NCBI GenBank assembly: GCA_026874595.1
Contig: CM049307.1
Location: 32,966,862-33,030,861 of the forward strand
Direction of reading: 5' to 3'
DNA: 64,000 nt
Source: Sipunculus nudus
Taxonomy: Eukaryota; Annelida; Sipuncula; Golfingiida; Sipunculidae
The translations under genes and the position numbers were made by a program. Of this stretch, positions 48,895-61,400 are shown one piece after another (within the stretch, counting starts at the first letter, position 1; each line of letters begins with the position of its first letter). Under the pieces are notes generated by a model, which was given only the letters and a program-made list of their open reading frames with translations, ran no database searches and was not told where the DNA came from.

Positions 48895-49940
48895 AATACA
48901 GATAGTTTATACCAACCCGGTGAAGTGAGGCATTGAGTGGCAAGGGGAAATAGAGTGAGGTGTGTTGCATAATAGCCTCGATGTCTGCAGCCGAAATGTG
49001 TATGTAGGTTGCGCCACCTACCACAAAATCCAGAAAGCTGTCCAATGCAAAATTTTAGGCAGATAAGTCACACCACTACTGAGATATGAGTTATTTTAGC
49101 CCACGGCAGACAAACAGACGGACGCTGTGCAAAAATGGTGGCAGGTGGCACTACCAGTTTTGCGTATGATAAAGAGCTATGTGAGATCTATAAACATGCA
49201 AAATTTTTGTCCAATCAGTCAAATGGTTCCTGAGATATGAGCTTGGATGTCTACAGCGTAAATTTGAATGTAGGTGGCGCCATCTGTCATAAAACAAGAA
49301 AGCTGTCAAGGGTGTATAAACCTGCAAAATTTCAGGTGGATAAGTCAAACCACTGCCGAGATATGAGTGATTTTATTCCGAGGCAGATAAACAGATGGAC
49401 GCTGTGCAAAAATGGTTGTAGGTGGCACCACTAGTTTTGTGTATGATAAAGAGCTATGTGAGATCTATACACATGCAAAATTTTGGCCCAATCGGTACGG
49501 TTCCCAAGATATGAGCTTGGATGTCTGCAGCTTTAAAGTGAATGTAGGTGGTGCCACCTGTCATAAAATCAAGAAAGCTGTCCGGGATGTATACACATGC
49601 AAAATTTCAGGTGGATAAGTCCAACCAATCCAGAGATATGAGTGTTTTTATCCAAGGGCAGATGAACAGATGGACGCTGTGCAAAAATAGTTGCAGGTGG
49701 CGCCACCATTTTTAGTGTATGTTATAAAGCTTTCCAAGGGCCACATTAGTGCAAAATCTTTAGCCTGGGCAGAGAGGAAAGGTCAGAGGTCAACCAAAAA
49801 TGAGGGCGCAGCAGTTCACATGTGACCGATCATAATTCCGAATTTTAAAAAATTCTGCCCGGTGGTTATGGAGGAGTTCTCCGGAAACCTATGCGGCGAT
49901 GGCAGCATCGTTGGCGTCAGACTGAAAACATAGTATCTGC
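48895..49940. mobile_element. Family J element, copy 2
   Basis: Starts near TACAGATAGTTTATACC and ends near CATAGTATCTGC, a weak inverted pair. It contains alternating monomers of about 125-150 bp: one type has GCGCCACCTGTCATAAAA and AGAAAGCTGTCC, the other GGCACCACTAGTTTTGTG and AAGAGCTATGTGAGATCTAT. GGTGGCGCCACC is perfect at 49696 and nearly so at 49273 and 49546. Phrases AGATATGAGCTTGGATGTCT and CAGATGGACGCTGTGCAAAA recur. Non-coding. Confidence 0.8.
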
Positions 49941-50467
49941 AAAACTCTGCAATCTGCCAATGGTAAACCAAGTGCTGCCATCTGTACACAAAAATGGTCC
50001 CTACTTGAAATAACTTTGAAATTTATTTTCCAAATACAAAAGGCTTTTCAGCTGACTTTTTATAAAAAAGAAATCAGGAATATATGTATAATTATTATGG
50101 ATGCATACTGAATGCAAAATTAAAATACAGATATATCTCATTGATGGCAAATTCTTGAATTAAGTTTAGTAGGGATACCAATAATTTATAATCCATTAAC
50201 AGTTGTCTTTATATACCCACAGAGAGCTGAATAACCATAATTAGAACATTGCCTGGTATGATGAATAACTTAAATCATAAATCTAATTTTTTTAAAAGCT
50301 TTTAAAAAAACTTTCTTGTCAATATTAACCAAAGATAACCTCAAATCTAAATGTCTAGTGTCATGAATTAATAGATCCTGATAAACTGGTGCCAGGCTAG
50401 GTGTAACAGCATCACACAGCAAACATATATGGTAAAATGACTTTATTCAATCTCCATAATTCAGCCA
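49941..50467. other. Unique intronic sequence
   Basis: AT-rich sequence between J and the B fragment. Nothing was recognised. Confidence 0.5.
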
Positions 50468-50744
50468 AAAAATTTGCGAAAAAAAGTATGTACATGTGTA
50501 TTTGTCATGAAAATTTCTATTTTTCATGAAATTTTCTAAGTTTAGTAGCCATAAAACGGTCAAAAGTAGGTCAACTGGGACGAAACGCAAACCTGATCTG
50601 TAACTGGTCATTATCTGCGCACACACCAAAAATCAGGTTAATATCTGCAGGCATTGCGAAAAAAAGTCCGTACAACTGTTTGATGACGGAAGGACGGACA
50701 TGGGTAAAACTATATGCCCCGGCCACTTTGTGGCGGGGGCATAA
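50468..50744. mobile_element. Family B fragment, right end only
   Basis: One and a half 180-bp units followed by the intact right terminus (GACGGAAGGACGGACATGGG, ATGCCCCGGCCACTTTGTGG, CGGGGGCATAA). The left part is missing. Confidence 0.83.
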
Positions 50745-50905
50745 AAATCCGATATGGTTTTTTGGATGACTGATTATTTGCAAAAAATTTGATGCTAGCT
50801 CCTGCCGTTTTTGAGAAAGCTGTGGTAAACCTACAGACGACGCACGACACACGATGCACTACACACGACGCCGCACCATCGCATGAGCTCACAGGTTCGC
50901 TAAAA
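50745..50905. mobile_element. Tail of another element
   Basis: A degenerate GACGCACGACACACGATGCA tract followed by CATGAGCTCACAGGTTCGCT and AAAAA has the layout of the other tails (repeat tract, then terminal motif), but no complete relative is in the window. Confidence 0.45.
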
Positions 50906-51767
50906 ACACTTAATGGTCAATATCCATGCAAAGAATCATGGTGATCTCTGCATTAGTTGTTCAGATACTTCAGCTTTTGTATCAGGACTACTTCGGAGTC
51001 CTATAGCTTGAAGGATATGGGTAACAGAGACCTAATTTCAGGTTTCCACAGACACTTTTCATGGGCCTCCTTGCATGACAAGAATGAAGATTCCAGGTCC
51101 AGCTGTTACAATTGGTGCCACGTTAACAGATGACAGCATCCTTAAAGGTCTCAAAAATAGAGAAATAAATTTGAAAAATTGAATAAAATATAGGTGGCAG
51201 CACCAGTCTACAGAAAATGATGAAACACTCCATAATCAATATCCATGCAAAGAATCATGGTGATCTCTTCATTAGTTGTTCAGATACTTCAGCTTTTTTA
51301 TCAGATTTTCCATGGTATTTTGGAGTGCCATAGCTCAAAGGATATGGGTAACAGAGATCTGATTTCTGGTTTCCATGGAGACTTTTCATAGGTCTCTCAG
51401 TCTGTCAACAATGAAGATTCTAGGTCTAGTCGTTACGATTTGTGCCCTGTTAACAGATGTTCATATTTTTAAAGGTCTCAAAAATAAGAGAAAAAAATTC
51501 GTAAAAAATCGAAAAATACAGGTGGCGCCACCAGTCTGCAGGAACTGATGGAACATCTCATGAACAATATGATGCCAAAAATCATGACCATCAGTGATGT
51601 AGTTAATGAGATACTGAAGTTTTTGTATGAAATTTTTTTCTATTCTTGGCGGTTCTTTGGGGCCCAATAGCTAAAAGAATATGGGTAAAAGAGACCTAAT
51701 TTCTGGTTTCTAAGGAGATTTTTCATGGACCTCTCATAATGTCAAGTTACAAGTCAGCTGAGCTAAA
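50906..51767. mobile_element. K-type array with about 320-bp units
   Basis: ATCCATGCAAAGAATCATGG recurs at 50922 and 51241; GGTGGC-type palindromes at 51193 and, perfect, 51521. Each unit has CATAGCT(C/T)AAAGGATATGGG, GGTTTCCA and GACTTTTCATGG. It ends AAGTCAGCTGAGCTAAA. Related to 38030-38396. Confidence 0.75.
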
Positions 51768-52599
51768 TACTGACATTGGAACAACTTTATATATGCCAGA
51801 AGATAAATTATATATCGATAAATGAGATCACTGCCATGATTAAAACTACAAGACATTGCAATGGAAATGTGTGCGTCAGTCTCTGTTATCCATTCCTAGC
51901 CCTGACTAGTCTCTACATGTTTTGGCCCTGAGTTTTATTGGTCAGGTATGATATATTCAGAACAATCTTGAGGACAGCAAGCTCTAACAATAGCAGACCA
52001 GGTCAATAAGTAAAGAAACCCATAGGCTCAATGGTAAACATTCTACTGCTTGCCTAGCAAAAGTATCAACAATACAGACAGCTATGTTTGTCTTCCTATC
52101 AATCTGACTATTGTGGCACACTTGGTGAAACTGAGTGGGGTTATAAAGTCTGGTTTAATATAACATGTGCACAAATACTATACAGTTTATCTGACCATTT
52201 TCTTACAAATACCTATCCACACCCACATCTTAATGTATATCATATCAATAAATTATTATGTATTACAAAATTCAATACTGGCAAATGTAAACATTTCAGC
52301 TGTTGAGTGTACAAGAAGGTGCCTCCATGCATATTCAACAAGACATCTGATGTAACGTTATTGCATGAAGGTCTATTGATAAAGGATAATTTCTATGTGG
52401 CTCTGACCTGTGACATTTTCCACTTGTCAAGTCAGATAATTTTTAGTGAACATTTTGAAAAGGAAAACATTTTGATATCTGCCCAAAACAAGGTTGTCCT
52501 GGTCAGGAAAACTGTCTACAAATATGTCATATTACATTACAAGGTGTATGAGCTACAACCATTTTCTGGGCAAAGGTTCTATCAATACTTGTATTGTGA
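51768..52599. other. Unique intronic sequence
   Basis: A run of overlapping plus-strand frames (52088-52612) matches nothing known to me. No repeat was recognised. Confidence 0.4.
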
Positions 52600-52990
52600 G
52601 GGACGTTTCTGAGCAACTGTTGTGTATGCAGTTGTATAGTAGGTATGTTTAAAAGTTATTGTCTTGGGAACAACTGTCTTGTATAAAACTCCTTCTCAGC
52701 AAAGGTCTTGTTTGCAATGGTTTCTGAGAAACTGTCTTGTGCGGACCAACTGTTTTGTGATCAACTGTTTGACAGAAAACTTATTTTGTGGGCAATTTGC
52801 TAGTGTGAATAGGTTTTCTGGGTAATTGTTTTGCAAAAATTCTTTTTGAAAAATTTCTTATACATAACTTCATTTTGAACAACTGTCATGTGAACAAGTG
52901 TATTTGACCAGTTGTCTTGCAGGAAACTGGATTATATATGGGCAGTTGTTCTTCAGTCATTGTCTTGTAATTGCAGCTAGTATAAATGCA
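52600..52990 (+). repeat. Degenerate short-period repeat
   Basis: AACTGTCTTGT and variants (CAACTGTTTTGT, AACTGTCATGT, CAGTTGTCTTGC) return about a dozen times at irregular spacing of roughly 20-40 bases. It looks like a decayed minisatellite. Confidence 0.55.
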
Positions 52991-55900
52991 AGGACAAAAC
53001 TAAACCAATGGTGTATAATCTTATCATGCTGTTAAGCTCAAGAAGTCCAAGATTTTACCTGTCATCTTACTGTTATATCTGAGTATACTATCAAATTGAA
53101 AATGAAACCTACTGCAACCTGAGGACATTTATCACCACAACTTTTGATATTTAAACATTATCACTATGTGAATAAATGGCGGGTTGTCCATAATTAACAT
53201 CAATTAAAAATTTAGGTCACCTAAATTTGAATACTGCCGCTTGGTGTTGATAATTTTATGCCACTTGTCTAGAACAGGGCTTCTCGTTGGTGAAAAAAAT
53301 GAATTAAATCAATCATTATTTGTATTAATTTGTAATATATTTTGTTAATACAACAGTTTAACCTGACTGTAAATTTAACAATGTGCTGTTTGATGACTTA
53401 TTGTCAATGTAACCAGTTAATTATTGCCTGCATGCATGACTCCCTGGAATTCACAATCCCTTGAAGTATGTTAATAGATATTTGCTCAGAATTAGGGAGA
53501 ACTGTGAAAAAGGCCTACAACACAATCCTGACAAACAAAGACTTGTTGTGACAGAACATATTCTAAAACACAACAATAAGGTTTTGTTGACTTTGTGCTG
53601 AAGATGCAAAAAAGTAAAACTATAAGGCTATAGTTGTCAGTACACAATGTACAGTTTATATTCAGAGCACAGGTATAGAGATATACAAATGAATCAACAC
53701 TGACCCTGGGGGCACAGAAAACAAAGTGTTACTTGTGACATGCATAATGTCAGCCTGAAGATGACAGTGTATCATCAGCAGTGAAGATCACGCAGGAGTA
53801 TGATGATTTACAGAGCATCACTCTCAGTTCAGAGTGGTGTCTGTGCCTGGTTATCATAAGAATGCTGTCTTCATGCATGGGGAGACGGGGGATGAAAACC
53901 TCATCATTTCATTTGTCATCTGAGGTGTGAGGGCAGTCTGACAACAGACTGATTGTCTGGATTCATTTGGGTGTATGATCAGATCATGACAGCATACTTT
54001 ATGGACTAAACCTGTCTTCACTATCCTTGTCCTCAAACTGATCAGTGTACCTACTCTTCCATACAAACATAAACTCTGATGATCGTACCTGCCATACACA
54101 GAAACCTGGTTCAGCCTACATGCATGAATACTCCATCATCATCAAACAGCTAATGGTTCTACCCTTGAGTTCAAGGCTTTTCAGGGGAAATGAAATTTGT
54201 TTGCCAAGGACTTCAGATGCTCGGCAAAGCTGTCTGATCAAATTCTGATATAGGTCTGCTGAGTGTTAATTTACCTGCTGATCACAAGCATGTGTAACAA
54301 AGAGCTGGTTCTGTAATGTAACAATTTGGCAATACACGGTGTCCAGGTATTATTTATCAGTTTCCATTACCTGTCAAAACAACCCAATAAAATGTAATGC
54401 TGTTGTATAATGCCATCACTAAGAAGAAGCTGATGGCTTTGAGTATGCGATGGAAATTTTATACCTTCAACAGGCTTGTGTCAATATCCAACCATCATTA
54501 TGTGAAGCACAAGACATCAATCATTCCAATACACTTAAAACCATTCTGAGGTGAACTGGCCCAGTAAATACTCCTACTGCTGCTGAAACTTAGCAAACAC
54601 ACACTAAAGCATATCCTAGCTATTACATACAAAAAAAAATTAAATGTCAATCATATCTTGGATATTATAAAAACCAGATAAACTGATCTTTCTAGTTTAC
54701 TCTGCACTAAAAGCACTTGGAAATTAAATTAATATATAAATTATACAGAATAGTCATATCTGTGAGAAATAAATTGGAAAACTTTCTGATGTTAGTGAGA
54801 TGTTAGTTTCTTAAATTACACAACATTTCAAAACAAGGATTTAAAAACAAGAGAAAAACACCCTAATTTTTTTTGTCTTGTTATGAGACTTTTTTACTCC
54901 AGTTATGCAATTTTGTAAAATGACACTTTTTTTTATCATTTTCTTAAATAATATTTATGATTAAATTTCACAATATTGCCACGTTTTGTAATATGCATTA
55001 GTAATACGCTTCCTACACAATTTTGCACAGGGTAATATTACAAAAGCAAGCATCATAATTCTTTCAAAACCCAACTTCCTGGAGTATCTCTAATCAGCAG
55101 GGCTACCTTGGTTGCCTACTTCTGCAAGAACTCTAACTTTAACACCTTTGTTCCAACAACCCAAAGCAAAACATAGCCATAGTCATCTAGACTAAAAAAA
55201 AACACTGACAAATTGCACCTGGCCACCAAGTGTTGAGCGTTTACTCTAAACAAACCTTGGTCCATTCAACCTTGGAGGCAAATTGTAGAAGGTATGATCC
55301 TGACCAGAAGCAGAAGCCACCCAAAGTTTATCTGATATGTAGTCACCTAAAATAATAACTACAGACTGGTCTGAATTGTACTAATTCTGTTTAAGCTTTA
55401 CCTACAATAAATATTTAGAGACTTCTGCAAATGTTTACACAGGTATTAATAAATAACATTCATGTCTGGTTCTGCTCAGCTGTTCTCTGCAACCTGATTC
55501 CTGGATACAGGAGAAAAAAAAGAAACACTGGGTTCTCCCTGTCAGATAACTGGAGGCATCTCCCCAAACATCAATGTAAGGTGTGAGCCACTTGTGTTTT
55601 TATAACAAATCAAAATTATTTATCTATCAAGAGTACCTGAAGTAATCAATTAGTAAATGTAAGCGTTATATATTCTTGACCATTCCATAGCAGGTTTAGA
55701 GAAGTTAGCTGCTTTTCAAATGTACCAGATGTGATTCATCAAGAATTTAACGTACAACACATGATTATTAAAGAGTAAACAGCCATACTTTTCTGGGTTT
55801 TTTTTTTATATATTCAGGATCTCTATCCAATTACTTGTCAAGATAGATTTTTGTCAGGAATTAAATTGATATATTTACCTGACATTTTTCCATATGCCCT

Positions 55901-57059
55901 TGGATCATTTGATTTACTTACACCTTAAAACTCCTATACTGCAATGTATGCATGATTAGTTGAAAAGTCCTTTCCTTTATAGGCCAGTTGGATCGGTTGA
56001 CAAGACAACAGTTAGTGCATATTTACAGGTCAGGGTAAAGATCATGACTTTCTGGAAGTAAGAAAGAATTAACCTTAAAACATACCTGCATCTATAATCA
56101 CAGGTGTCTGATGTAGGTTTATAAAAATAGTTTAAAACTCCTTTTTAATAGATTCAGCCCCTGGGGCATCAAATATTAATGGTGATATGGTAATTGTAAC
56201 TTGTGATATAAATGTGGTTTTGGCCCAATACTGTGCCTAAATGTAACTTTAATTGTAAAATAATAATACAGAGCTAAGTCTTTCATACATTCTCAGTACC
56301 ATAAAAGAGAAAATTACTTTTGAAGAACTTTAGATCAAAGCAGAAACATCAATGTCCTCAAAGCTTGGACAAAGTTATACCAATTTTATCTGCATGACTA
56401 CCTTAATAAAGAGTAAAACAGTCTCCATCAAAGCAGCAAACACAGCTACCAAAGTTAAAACAACATATCACAAAATTTCTAAATGTAAGCCAAATACATG
56501 TATGATTCATTCAAGTATTAATGCTATTATATCATGATATATACTTCATTATGTTCAGTCTGCTGTAATCTACCTGACATTTATAGTTAATGGAGCCTCT
56601 GGTTACATGGACTATCACTGCTCTATCAATAAACATCAGATAATGCCACATTAATAGCATATAACACAGAAAAAAGGCCACTTCAGCTGTGCTTATTCAA
56701 TCAGTCTTCCCCGTGAGCTATACGATTAAAGTTCCTTGGACATTAATACCTTGACAGGTAACTCAACTAAATATTTTTTCCTGTCACTGATTCACAATTA
56801 CTTGATAATCAAATGGCTAAGGTACAAAGCCAAACATTCCCCTTTGTAATCAAATGATGTCATTTATAATACATGCTTGACTGAAACCTAGCTTTTTTAG
56901 TAAAAATACTTGTATTAAGTATATTAATCACAAAGCATCCAAAAGGTTTTGTTTGTTGTCCCTTCAAGAAATACCTGTGTCATTTCAAATATAACTTCAA
57001 AAACTTGCTTAAACAACTTTGGCTGATATACATTTGAAAATAGGATCAGGTTTAAATCA
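52991..57059. other. Long repeat-poor intron
   Basis: About 4 kb without any of the transposon families. 53600-54250 is somewhat GC-richer. No exon, RNA gene or site could be supported. Confidence 0.5.
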
Positions 57060-57087
57060 GAATTGTGTCAAATATTTGACACAATTC
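57060..57087. repeat. 28-bp perfect palindrome
   Basis: GAATTGTGTCAAAT followed at once by its exact reverse complement ATTTGACACAATTC, with no spacer. It could extrude as a cruciform or bind a symmetric dimer; TGTCA/TGACA half-sites resemble TALE homeodomain sites. Confidence 0.95.
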
Positions 57088-58264
57088 CTTTATAAACACA
57101 TTTTTTAAGAACCATTTATTGATATTTAAAGAACTATAGTTATCTTAAGCAACATAACAAGACATTTGAAAATCAAATCAGGATAAAATCAATTTTTTTT
57201 AAGATATCAGAGTTCTAGATATTGGTAATGAAAGAATTCCTACACCTATAGAATCAGTATCACATCTAAAGATGTTTTGTCCTGTATCAAGGCACACATT
57301 GTACTTATAAGTCAACACATAATATTGCTTGGACTCCCATTACACTACCCTTGTATTTTTGGAAATTCATCAATTATGTGATAATATAGATGATGTATAT
57401 TAAAAGTGTTTTGATAGACAGGGTTTTAATCAATACTAGTCCTCTACAAAGAGGCACTGAGGAATGTGACAGTTGTTTCTGCCTACTTCTGATTTTTTAT
57501 TGGCTTATTGTCAGCATTAGAGAAGTATTCAGGGACAATGTTTGATCTTTTGATTCTTGAAGCATGTCAAAGTCAATTGACTCCCAATGCATGCCAGGAC
57601 CACCATTTATAAGTATTTAACTCCACCACTGAAGAGGTTTATTAGCTGACAGCACCTTCAGGTAAGAGCTCCCTCAGCCTTCACAATGAACACCTGTAGA
57701 ATAGGCATGATGCTAAATTCTCACACTAAAAGCTGTATAACTGCAGGAGCGGTGAAAAATAATTACCACATAGGGTTTTTATGTCTAATGGTTAAACAAT
57801 GAGTTTACATGAAAAGTGAGTGTGTGTGTGTGGCCCTGTTCAACGTTACTATTACTGTCATCAAAATAAAACACCTTATCTCAGTCACCTGTTCATTCAA
57901 CAGACCTCGAGGTAAATGACATTCCTGGTCTAACAGCATTATGATATCTAGCTGTAAAGTACATCAAGTATACCCAGCTTGATACAGTAAATTCATACGT
58001 TATGACTGCCTATGACCACCCTATTACAATAACATTTTTCAGTCCCTGTTGAGCTAGTAAAAGTTGACATTTAAATTTGTAAGTGGTACAAATATTAAAG
58101 TACTTCAAATATTATTTTGTATATTAAGTCTCCTCAAAATAAAATAAGACATAAAGCTATTCCTCAAAGTAAACTATTATTAAACATTTGGAGAAAGAGA
58201 CTGATGTTAAGTAATTTTGTGTATTTTTTTCATTTAAAAATTTCTTAGTAGAAAAAAAATATTC
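57088..58264. other. Unique intronic sequence
   Basis: No repeat family was recognised apart from a short GT run near 57822-57832. Confidence 0.5.
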
Positions 58265-58437
58265 AGTAAAACCTTGAAATTATGACCATAAATGGGAACT
58301 TGATAAAGTGTTCGCATTTTCGAAGTGGTTCCTTTTTAAGGTGTCATATAAAGAGCACAAAAGAACAGTGAAAAGTGGTCACTATTTTGAGGTGGTTGCT
58401 AAAGAAAGGTGGTTGTCAGTTCAGGTTTTGCAGTTTT
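58265..58437. mobile_element. Decayed MITE
   Basis: CAGTAAAACCTTGAAATTAT and GACCATAAATGGGAAC at the left, AAAGTGGTCACTATTTTGAG, GGTGGTTGTCAGTTCAGGTTTT at the right. The ends are inverted relatives (AAAACCTTGAA against TTCAGGTTTT) and the layout is that of common CAGTAAAACCTCG MITEs, but target duplication and the last bases are lost. Confidence 0.5.
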
Positions 58438-61400
58438 TTAATAAGAACTGATCCCTTCCAGACTGGCCAAAGTTTACGTTATATAAGCACAGTTTCAAGT
58501 TGAGGCTATTCCATTTATTTATGACAGCATCATGATGTCTACATACTTCAGTCCTTGTACTTTAAGTGATGAGTGACTTAGCACCATTAAAGTATAACAG
58601 CACTGAGATGTATAGGTTTACTCTTCCTTGCTTTACTTGTTACCATCAACACCCCTGATGGGGTAATCATTCTAACATTACTTTGATTTTTTTGGTCTGT
58701 CTGGTACTGTGCTATGAGGGTATTTCAGCCAAGCACTATGCATGTCATCATATTTTTTGGTTACCATTGTAAATACCTGCAACTCTCCCCTTCGATCAAT
58801 ATCAATTTATAGAGATGTGTGGTCTCAATGACAATTACAGATTTTTTTAAATCAAATGAATATATAATATACACTCCAATGTACAAAGTGTTAGCATGTA
58901 TGCTGGATTCTATACCCTGTTATTTTGATAGAAGTGAAACATGAAAATTATACAAGATCATTTAATCTATTAAATGATAATAGTCATATTTTAATACAAT
59001 CAAAATGTCTCCTTTAACACCAATGAATTTATGCTCCTATAAAACTTGCTGTAAATGGAAGGACAATCATGTTCTCTAATAAATTTGAGCTGATTCATAT
59101 TCATGTCACAATTAGAGTATATTATTCATATTTACAATATTTCTAAAAAAAAAGGACGGTTAATTACAATGGGCAACATTTTGAAAATTCAGACATCTAT
59201 TAGTTCTATGATCATTCTTACTAATTTTGTGAACTTTTAAAGTAGATGTTCCTATGTAAAATACTGTAACTATTATTTTTCTGTTCTATGCCTCCTAAAA
59301 AATTCAAATATTAAGAGAAAATAAAGATAATTACATATGCATGGCTTTTTTTACTTTTTAAAAAGAACATTTCCATGCATGAATGATGATGATGGTAAAA
59401 ATACAATGAGAATGATATTTTAATGATATTAATGATTGTAGTCTTTTAAGCCATGACCTACATATAAGACATAGAGTAAATCACTAAGTTGCTATCACAT
59501 TTCTCTTTTCTTTAACTGACTTAACCAGTACAAATTCTATGAGGCCAGTAATCTTTTTGTCTTTTGACTCCTCTTGAGAGCCTTATCCTGGTTGGCCAGA
59601 CTCCTACTAGCTGCAGTTCATGGACCACAAATCCTGGAAATCTTATCATGGAATTTTTTTCCAATCTAGGCAGACAGCCAAACTTTCTGGCTGCTTTCAC
59701 TTAAAAGGCTCATACACGCCTGCTCCACCCTGGTCTTAACAAGATCATCTTCCCATACACAGGTGCTGGTAAAAAAACACAGCACATAAAAAATATATGC
59801 CACACCTGTGTACAATAATAAACATGACCTCTCATGATAGGTACAATACAGTTGTTGTGTGAATAAATTTTGGCTGGGGAACAAATCTGTGTATAATCTG
59901 GGGGGGGGAGCTATTTTTCAGAGACACCTGGTCAGCTTGAGAGATTAATCAAGTAAGGCCTGCATTGACTGTTATGGATCTACAGGCTGGACTGATTCCT
60001 ATTCTGGAGCTGCTTGTAGTTTTCTGTGCAGTTCTGCAGCAGCAGTATCAATGAAGAAAGTTTTACAGCTTGGCAACCAGTCTGTGTAAAAAATCAATGC
60101 GTACACTAAATCTCCCGGGGCCCTAAGTGGTGTCTGGCCGATTATCCTCACCAATCTCTCTCTGTACTACTGAACCATGAAAACTACTTCTAACTGCTCT
60201 AGTTCTCTGGCCAAAACACCATAAACTTTAAGGCATGACCAATATGTTTTGACCCTTTGCTGGAAACTCTTAGCTAATGAAGAATTATAGGAATAATAGG
60301 GATAATCACAGATTTTTAAAAAGTTATTATATTTTATAATCAGCTGAAGATCATTACAGGAACTTTGGGTGAGCAGGTGCACATACAATACAAGCCTGTA
60401 TTTTTAAACACAAGACTTCCATGTTTGAACATGGTTTTTTAGTGAAGGTGTAAAAATTAAGAAACCACAGAGTACATTCACATTCATTCAGGATATTTTT
60501 ATCATAATATTCAGCACTTAACAGAGTGTACTTAGAGTAATTACTTTTAATTCAGTCACTACAGGCCCAGTTAAACCTGAAACTCAACAGATGAAGTAAC
60601 AATGATCTATTCATCACCATGGATGTAGAAAAATAATAAATCAACTTAAATTTAGGACAAAATTATACATATATGACACTGCAGGTTCAGCATATTCCAA
60701 TGGAAACTGTCACCAGCCTGTTGCTTAAGGAAAAGTCATATACTGATATAATTTTAGGTTCCATAGAAAAAGTTAAACAACTCTGATGCCAAATTAAAAT
60801 GTGGCTACCTTTGAGATAGTGACCAGTTGTGAATACACTGAGAGAATAAAATGACCAATTACACGGAAAAACTGAAAGTTCAATATAGATGAGTGTCAGC
60901 TGAAACCATGAGAACCATGACACACAAATATTTAATTTACATGTTTTTAAAATATACTGTAACAAGAATTTTTTTCAGTAAAAGTGGCACACAATTTCCT
61001 TTCTTCAGAATAGAAAATGGTAATATCATGAGGTAACTTGCAAGGCCTTACAAATATGGAAAGTGAAAATAATTAAATGGTATCTACTACCCAGTGGCTG
61101 AGTAGTGATAGATCTCTTTTTTAATGACACCAGTGGAAGTCTTAAAGTGGAGGGTGAACTGTCTGCATCTATCACTGAGGACACAGTCAACAGCTGGTTC
61201 AAATCATACCTCCTCTCACTCAAAGTGTGTCAAATCTGACACTACTTCCCAGGCTGGAGATGATGGAGTTTCCAGGCAAAAATATTATATACAGTACACT
61301 GCTGACTTCAAGGATGCTAACAAGTATATTTACTTATGTTTAACTAACTGAAGAAATACAGTGATACTTTGACCTTAGTCGATACTTACATGTATACCCA

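Noticed and set aside
59521-60180. GC-richer patches as the upstream BICC1 exon
   Set aside because: No translation resembles RFRVDRKKLE and no suitable acceptor/donor pair with the required phase was found.
61190-61212. GGTTCAAATCATACC as a tRNA B box
   Set aside because: No matching A box or cloverleaf can be formed around it.
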